This document shows, piece by piece, positions 32,491-36,479 of a stretch of DNA of 36,479 nt; position 1 is the stretch's first letter; every line of letters starts with the position of its first letter. Under the pieces are notes generated by a model. It had not been told where the DNA came from, searched no databases, and saw only the letters and a program-made list of their open reading frames with translations. The stretch comes from an uncultured Anaerotignum sp. GTDB lineage: Bacteria; Bacillota; Clostridia; Lachnospirales; Anaerotignaceae. Made by a program: the position numbers and the translations under genes. The stretch is from assembly GCF_934277605.1 (NCBI RefSeq), contig NZ_CAKQVD010000016.1, forward strand, positions 1-36,479. Reading direction: 5' to 3'.

Positions 32491-33327
32491 ATGAAAATTA
32501 AACTGATTGCCTCCGATTTGGATGGCACCCTACTGAATAAAAACAAGGAAATAACCCCTCGCTTATATCAAGCGTTGGAGCAAATCAATGCGCAGGGCAT
32601 TTATTTTGTGCCTGCCACAGGCCGTCCGTTCAGCACTGTGCCTTCGGCAATCAAGGCTCTGCCCTTTCTGCGCTATGTCATAACCAGCAACGGTGCAGCC
32701 ATTTATGATGCACTGCAAAAGAAGAATATCATCGAAAATCCGTTGCTGCCGGAGGCTGTGGATGCTGTTTTGCCTATTGCGAAAAGACTGCCTGTGATTA
32801 CAGAATATTTTATTCACGGCAAGGCCTATATCGCAAAAAGCGTCTTTGAAAATCTTTCTGCCTATACACTGACAGAAAGCCACGTCCGCTATATTCTGGA
32901 AACCCGCACGCCTGTGGAAAATTTCTGGGAGGAAATGCAGAAAAACCATGCCGTTTTGGAAAATATCAATCTTATTTTTCAGGATATGGAGCTGCGGAAA
33001 ACGGTTTGGGAGGAATTAAAGACACTCGGTCTTTGCTCCGTCACTGCCTCCACACCGCAAAATATCGAGATTACCTCTCCCAATGCAACAAAGGCGAGAG
33101 CGTTGGAAACCCTTTGCGCCCATCTTGATATTCAGCCAACAGATGTGCTTGCCATGGGAGACAGCGATAACGATTTGCCAATGCTCCGTTTTGCAGGTGT
33201 TGGCGTTGCCATGGCAAACGGCGAGGCGCATATTAAGGCGGCGGCAGATTGGATTGCAGATGACTGCAATGCGTTTGGCGCAGCAAAAGTATTAGAACAG
33301 CTATTAACAGGAAAACACGAAGCATAA
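32491..33327 (+). CDS. Cof-type HAD phosphatase
   Basis: A 278-aa HAD-superfamily hydrolase of the Cof/YcsE type IIB group. Motif I reads SDLDGTLL (nucleophile D9, acid D11), motif III contains a Lys in ATKARALE, and the metal site is MGDSDNDLPML. Members remove phosphate from sugar phosphates, flavin or PLP. The ATG at 32491 is preferred to one at 32485 because AGGTG then lies 8 bases upstream. It leads a plus-strand cluster, 12 bases before the ABC-F gene. Confidence 0.92.
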   Translation: MKIKLIASDLDGTLLNKNKEITPRLYQALEQINAQGIYFVPATGRPFSTVPSAIKALPFLRYVITSNGAAIYDALQKKNIIENPLLPEAVDAVLPIAKRLPVITEYFIHGKAYIAKSVFENLSAYTLTESHVRYILETRTPVENFWEEMQKNHAVLENINLIFQDMELRKTVWEELKTLGLCSVTASTPQNIEITSPNATKARALETLCAHLDIQPTDVLAMGDSDNDLPMLRFAGVGVAMANGEAHIKAAADWIADDCNAFGAAKVLEQLLTGKHEA

Positions 33328-33339
33328 GGAGAAAAATAC

Positions 33340-34896
33340 ATGAGCATTTTAAATGTAGTAAAGCTTAGCCATGGCTTCGGCGACAGAGCCATTTATAAAG
33401 ATGTATCCTTCCGTCTTTTGAAGGGAGAGCATGTTGGCTTTGTGGGGGCAAACGGCGAAGGCAAATCCACATTTATGAATATTATCACAGGAAAGCTGAT
33501 GCCCGATGAGGGCAAAATCGAATGGAGCAAAAATGTCCGTGTCGGCTATCTGGATCAGCACACCGTTCTGGAAAAGGGACAAACCATTCGGGATATTTTA
33601 CAATCCGCCTTCGGCTATCTCTTTGACCTGGAGGCACAAATGAATGCCTACTATGCCGAAATGGCTGAAGCAGATGCAGAGCGTATGGAGTTTTTGATGG
33701 AGGAAACCGGCAGTATCCAAGAAGCCTTGGAGCAGCACGATTTTTATATCATTGATTCCAAGGTGGAGGAAATCGGGCGTGCGCTCGGCTTAACGGAAAT
33801 CGGCATGGATAAGGATGTGACCGAGCTTTCCGGCGGACAAAGAACCAAGGTCTTAATGGGTAAGCTGCTGCTGGAAAAGCCGGATATTCTTCTTCTGGAC
33901 GAGCCAACCAACTACTTAGACGAAAGCCACATCGAATGGCTGAAACGCTATCTGATTGATTACGAAAATGCGTTTATCCTGATTTCGCACGATATCCCCT
34001 TCCTGAACAGTGTTGTCAATCTGATTTATCATGTGGAAAATGCAGAGCTGACACGCTACGTCGGGGATTATGATAAATTCCAAGAGATTTATGCCATGAA
34101 AAAGGCACAGCTTGAGGCTGCCTACCGCAAGCAGCAGCAGGAAATCGAGGACTTAAAGGATTTTGTTGCCAGAAACAAAGCAAGGGTTTCCACAAGAAAC
34201 ATGGCAATGTCCCGCCAGAAAAAGCTGGATAAGATGGATGTCATCGAGCTTGCGAAGGAAAAGCCCAAGCCCGAATTTCACTTCAAGGAGGCTCGTGCCG
34301 CAGGCAGATATATTTTTCAAACAAAGGACTTGGTTATCGGCTATGACAGACCGCTTTCCAAGCCACTCACGCTTTCCATGGAGCGTGGACAAAAAATCGC
34401 TTTGGTCGGTGCAAACGGCATTGGGAAAACCACCCTTCTGAAAAGTATTATCGGGGAAATCCCCGCCCTCAGCGGCAAAACAGAATTGGGTGATTATCTC
34501 TTCACAGGCTACTTCGAGCAGGAGAAGAAATATACCGAAAACATTACCTGTATTGACGAAATTTGGAAGGAATTTCCCTCTTTCACACAGTATGAGGTTC
34601 GTTCTGCCTTGGCAAAATGCGGCTTAACCACCAAGCATATCGAAAGCATGGTAAAGGTGCTCAGCGGCGGCGAGCAGGCAAAGGTACGCCTTTGCAAGCT
34701 CATCAACACCGAAACCAATGTTCTTCTGCTGGATGAGCCAACCAACCATTTGGATGTGGATGCAAAGGAAGAATTAAAGCATGCTTTGCAGGCATATAAG
34801 GGCAGTATTCTTTTGATTTGTCATGAGCCGGAATTTTATCGAGATGTTGTGACAGAGGTTTGGAATTGTGAGGATTGGACAACTGTTCAGTTATAA
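33340..34896 (+). CDS. ABC-F family ATPase (YdiF/YbiT-like)
   Basis: A 518-aa soluble protein with two ABC domains and no membrane segments: Walker A GANGEGKST (36-44) and GANGIGKTT (about 361), signatures LSGGQ and LSGGE, and Walker B LLLDEPTN twice. The charged linker (about residues 235-300, MKKAQLEAAYRKQQQEIEDLK) is the P-site tRNA interaction arm of ABC-F factors. These bind the ribosome and resolve stalls or give antibiotic resistance. It is close to YdiF/YbiT and not a clear resistance type. AAGGAG precedes the ATG; the stop lies 25 bases before the next gene. Confidence 0.93.
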   Translation: MSILNVVKLSHGFGDRAIYKDVSFRLLKGEHVGFVGANGEGKSTFMNIITGKLMPDEGKIEWSKNVRVGYLDQHTVLEKGQTIRDILQSAFGYLFDLEAQMNAYYAEMAEADAERMEFLMEETGSIQEALEQHDFYIIDSKVEEIGRALGLTEIGMDKDVTELSGGQRTKVLMGKLLLEKPDILLLDEPTNYLDESHIEWLKRYLIDYENAFILISHDIPFLNSVVNLIYHVENAELTRYVGDYDKFQEIYAMKKAQLEAAYRKQQQEIEDLKDFVARNKARVSTRNMAMSRQKKLDKMDVIELAKEKPKPEFHFKEARAAGRYIFQTKDLVIGYDRPLSKPLTLSMERGQKIALVGANGIGKTTLLKSIIGEIPALSGKTELGDYLFTGYFEQEKKYTENITCIDEIWKEFPSFTQYEVRSALAKCGLTTKHIESMVKVLSGGEQAKVRLCKLINTETNVLLLDEPTNHLDVDAKEELKHALQAYKGSILLICHEPEFYRDVVTEVWNCEDWTTVQL

Positions 34897-34921
34897 AGCC
34901 AGTTATAAAGGAGGAAAAAGA

Positions 34922-36289
34922 ATGAATTATGATGTCATTATTATCGGTGCAGGCCCCGGCGGTATTTTTGCCGCTTACGAACTGCTGGAGCAAAAGCCTG
35001 ATTTGAGGGTTGCTGTTTTCGAAGCAGGCCACGCTCTCGAAAAACGGCACTGTCCCATCGACGGAGATAAAATCAAAAGCTGTGTTAGCTGCAAAAGCTG
35101 CAGCATTATGAGTGGCTTTGGCGGTGCCGGTGCCTTCTCCGATGGTAAATATAATATCACAAATGATTTTGGCGGCACATTATATGAATATATCGGCAAA
35201 AGCCGTGCCTTGGATTTGATGCAGTATGTCGATTCCATCAATATGCGTTACGGCGGTGCCGGCACAAAGCTGTATTCCACCGCCGGCACAAAGTTTAAAA
35301 AGCTTTGCATCCAAAATGACCTGCACCTTCTGGATGCCTCTGTGCGTCATTTGGGTACGGATGTAAACTATATTGTGCTGGAAAATCTTTATGCACGTCT
35401 AAAGGATAAGGTTGATTTTTTCTTTGATACACCTGTCAACTCCATAACGGTTTTGGCAGATGGCTATTCCGTAAATTGCGAAAAGGATAGCTTTTCCTGC
35501 GAGAACTGCATCATCTCTGTTGGGCGCAGTGGCAGCAAATGGATGGAGCGCATTTGCAATGAACTGGAAATCCCCACAAAATCCAATCGTGTAGACTTGG
35601 GTGTGCGTGTGGAATTGCCTGCGGAGGTGTTCTCTCATCTCACAGATGAGCTTTATGAAAGTAAGATTGTATATCGCACACAAAAATACGGAGATAAGGT
35701 GCGTACCTTCTGCATGAATCCCAAAGGGGCCGTTGTAAATGAAAACACCAACGGCATTATCACAGTAAACGGGCATAGCTATGAGGATCCCGCCCTGCAA
35801 ACAGGCAATACAAACTTCGCTTTATTGGTTGCCAAGCATTTCTCTGAGCCCTTCAAGGATTCCAATGGCTATGGCGAATCCATTGCCCGCCTGAGCAATA
35901 TGCTGGGCGGCGGTGTAATTGTGCAGCGCTTCGGCGATTTGATTCGTGGACGCCGTTCCACACCAAAGCGTATAGAGGAATCCTTCGTTACACCTACATT
36001 GAATGCAACCCCCGGCGACTTAAGCTTGGTTCTGCCAAAACGCCTGTTGGATGGTATTATCGAAATGATTTATGCACTCGATAAGGTTGCACCCGGTACA
36101 GCAAATGATGATACCCTCCTCTATGGTGTAGAAGTAAAATTCTATAATATGGAGGTTGCAGTCAATGAACAGCTTATGAGCCGCTATGATGGGCTGTATA
36201 TCATCGGCGACGGCAGTGGCATCACACATTCTCTTTCTCATGCCTCCGCAAGCGGTGTCCATGTAGCAAGAAATATTACCGCAAAATAA
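34922..36289 (+). CDS. COG2509-like FAD-dependent dehydrogenase
   Basis: A 455-aa flavoprotein of the uncharacterised FAD-dependent dehydrogenase family. The FAD motif is VIIIGAGPGGIFAAYELLE (residues 5-23). Then come C44 and C54-x2-C57-x2-C60 (KSCVSCKSCSIMSGFGGAGAFSDGKYN, read in pieces), a Cys cluster conserved in this family that could bind a metal or FeS centre. The C-terminus, YIIGDGSGITHSLSHASASGV, closes the FAD site. GGAGG lies in front of the ATG at 34922; an upstream in-frame ATG overlaps the ABC-F gene and lacks a site. The last gene of the cluster. Reaction unknown. Confidence 0.85.
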   Translation: MNYDVIIIGAGPGGIFAAYELLEQKPDLRVAVFEAGHALEKRHCPIDGDKIKSCVSCKSCSIMSGFGGAGAFSDGKYNITNDFGGTLYEYIGKSRALDLMQYVDSINMRYGGAGTKLYSTAGTKFKKLCIQNDLHLLDASVRHLGTDVNYIVLENLYARLKDKVDFFFDTPVNSITVLADGYSVNCEKDSFSCENCIISVGRSGSKWMERICNELEIPTKSNRVDLGVRVELPAEVFSHLTDELYESKIVYRTQKYGDKVRTFCMNPKGAVVNENTNGIITVNGHSYEDPALQTGNTNFALLVAKHFSEPFKDSNGYGESIARLSNMLGGGVIVQRFGDLIRGRRSTPKRIEESFVTPTLNATPGDLSLVLPKRLLDGIIEMIYALDKVAPGTANDDTLLYGVEVKFYNMEVAVNEQLMSRYDGLYIIGDGSGITHSLSHASASGVHVARNITAK

Positions 36290-36304
36290 AAAATGCGCAT
36301 AAAA

Positions 36305-36341
36305 AGAAATCCCTTTTCAACGCAAGGGATTTCTTTTTTTT
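36305..36341 (+). terminator. Terminator of the plus-strand cluster
   Basis: A perfect 11-bp stem AGAAATCCCTT (36305-36315) with 36324-36334, an 8-base loop and a run of T to 36341. Confidence 0.9.
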
Positions 36342-36365
36342 ATGGTTTTTTATACTTTTTCAGAC

Positions 36366-36395
36366 AAAAAAAATAGAACCGCTTTTGCGATTCTA
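36366..36395 (-). terminator. Terminator of the rRNA operon
   Basis: Minus-strand RNA: a 9-bp stem UAGAAUCGC (36395-36387) with 36382-36374, a 4-base A loop and eight U at 36373-36366. It lies 17 bases after the 3' end of the 5S rRNA. Confidence 0.88.
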
Positions 36396-36411
36396 CTTTT
36401 CTAATTGGATT

Positions 36412-36479
36412 CCGGCAACCATCTACTCTCCCAGGCAGCTGCCCACCAAGTACCATCGACCGCTTAGGTCTTAACCGTC
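36412..36479 (-). rRNA. rrf: 5S ribosomal RNA, 3' part (cut by the window edge)
   Basis: Reading leftward from the edge, the 3' 68 bases of 5S rRNA are recognisable: AAGACC near the start, GATGGTACTTGGTGGGCAGC in the middle, GGGAGAGTAGATGG and the 3' end TTGCCGG at 36412. The 5' 50 or so bases lie outside. A terminator follows, so the 23S and 16S genes should be further right on the minus strand. Confidence 0.93.

Noticed and set aside
1..36479. CRISPR arrays, insertion sequences, prophage, integrase and tRNA genes
   Set aside because: No tandem spaced repeats, transposase, integrase, capsid or tRNA-like sequences were found. The strands are packed with chromosomal housekeeping genes.

Overview
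This window comes from a low-to-mid GC Firmicute of class Clostridia, most like the Lachnospiraceae/Anaerotignum group. The evidence is a fused IspH-ribosomal protein S1 gene, a ylxM-ffh-rpsP-khpA-rimM-trmD operon, strong AGGAGG ribosome binding sites, DUF1540 and DUF6514-like small proteins, a type III glutamine synthetase and an anaerobic-type enoate reductase. It is chromosomal and mostly housekeeping. I see no phage, IS, CRISPR or plasmid genes. The species is inference. The functional calls rest on motifs read from the translated sequence.

Layout. 0-4 kb: type III glutamine synthetase (glnN, minus) with an operator-like inverted repeat at its promoter, a DUF6514-like small gene (minus) and a divergent YheO-type PAS/HTH regulator (plus). 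4-7.8 kb: the leftward SRP/ribosome-maturation operon ylxM-ffh-rpsP-khpA-rimM-trmD, with a strong promoter and an internal terminator. 7.8-9.2 kb: a histidine phosphatase, a 53-aa DUF1540 protein and a 69-aa ribbon-helix-helix-like protein. 9.2-12.2 kb: an L-cysteine desulfidase gene with a consensus sigma-54 promoter, and the gene of the likely sigma-54 activator just upstream. 12.3-17.2 kb: a Na/Pi cotransporter-PhoU protein, a polar amino acid ABC transporter and deoC. 17.5-22.6 kb: an operon of histidine phosphatase, BaiN-like flavoprotein, cmk, plsC and ispH-rpsA. 22.7-27.3 kb: an operon of a degenerate M50-family membrane protein, scpA, scpB, a dacF-type carboxypeptidase, rluB and an unrecognised 182-aa protein. 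27.5-36.3 kb: NhaC-type antiporter (plus), alanine racemase (minus), enoate/dienoyl-CoA reductase-like flavoenzyme (minus), then a plus-strand cluster of a Cof-type phosphatase, an ABC-F ATPase and a COG2509-like FAD protein. The window ends inside a minus-strand 5S rRNA gene, the 3' end of an rRNA operon.

The most interesting part is the cysteine module. The desulfidase promoter matches the sigma-54 consensus (TGGCAC-N5-TTGCT). Upstream lie a perfect palindrome, TTCTCATTTATGAGAA, and two degenerate copies, and the activator carries a Cys-rich N-terminal sensor region. Fifteen bases of that palindrome recur exactly about 17 kb away in the leader of the NhaC-type transporter gene, suggesting that the transporter shares the regulator and may move cysteine or a related compound. 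Secondary points are an M50 protein that has lost its second zinc-binding histidine (HEFVR), inverted repeats overlapping the glnN and ylxM promoters, and a terminator hairpin sitting in front of the sigma-54 activator gene.
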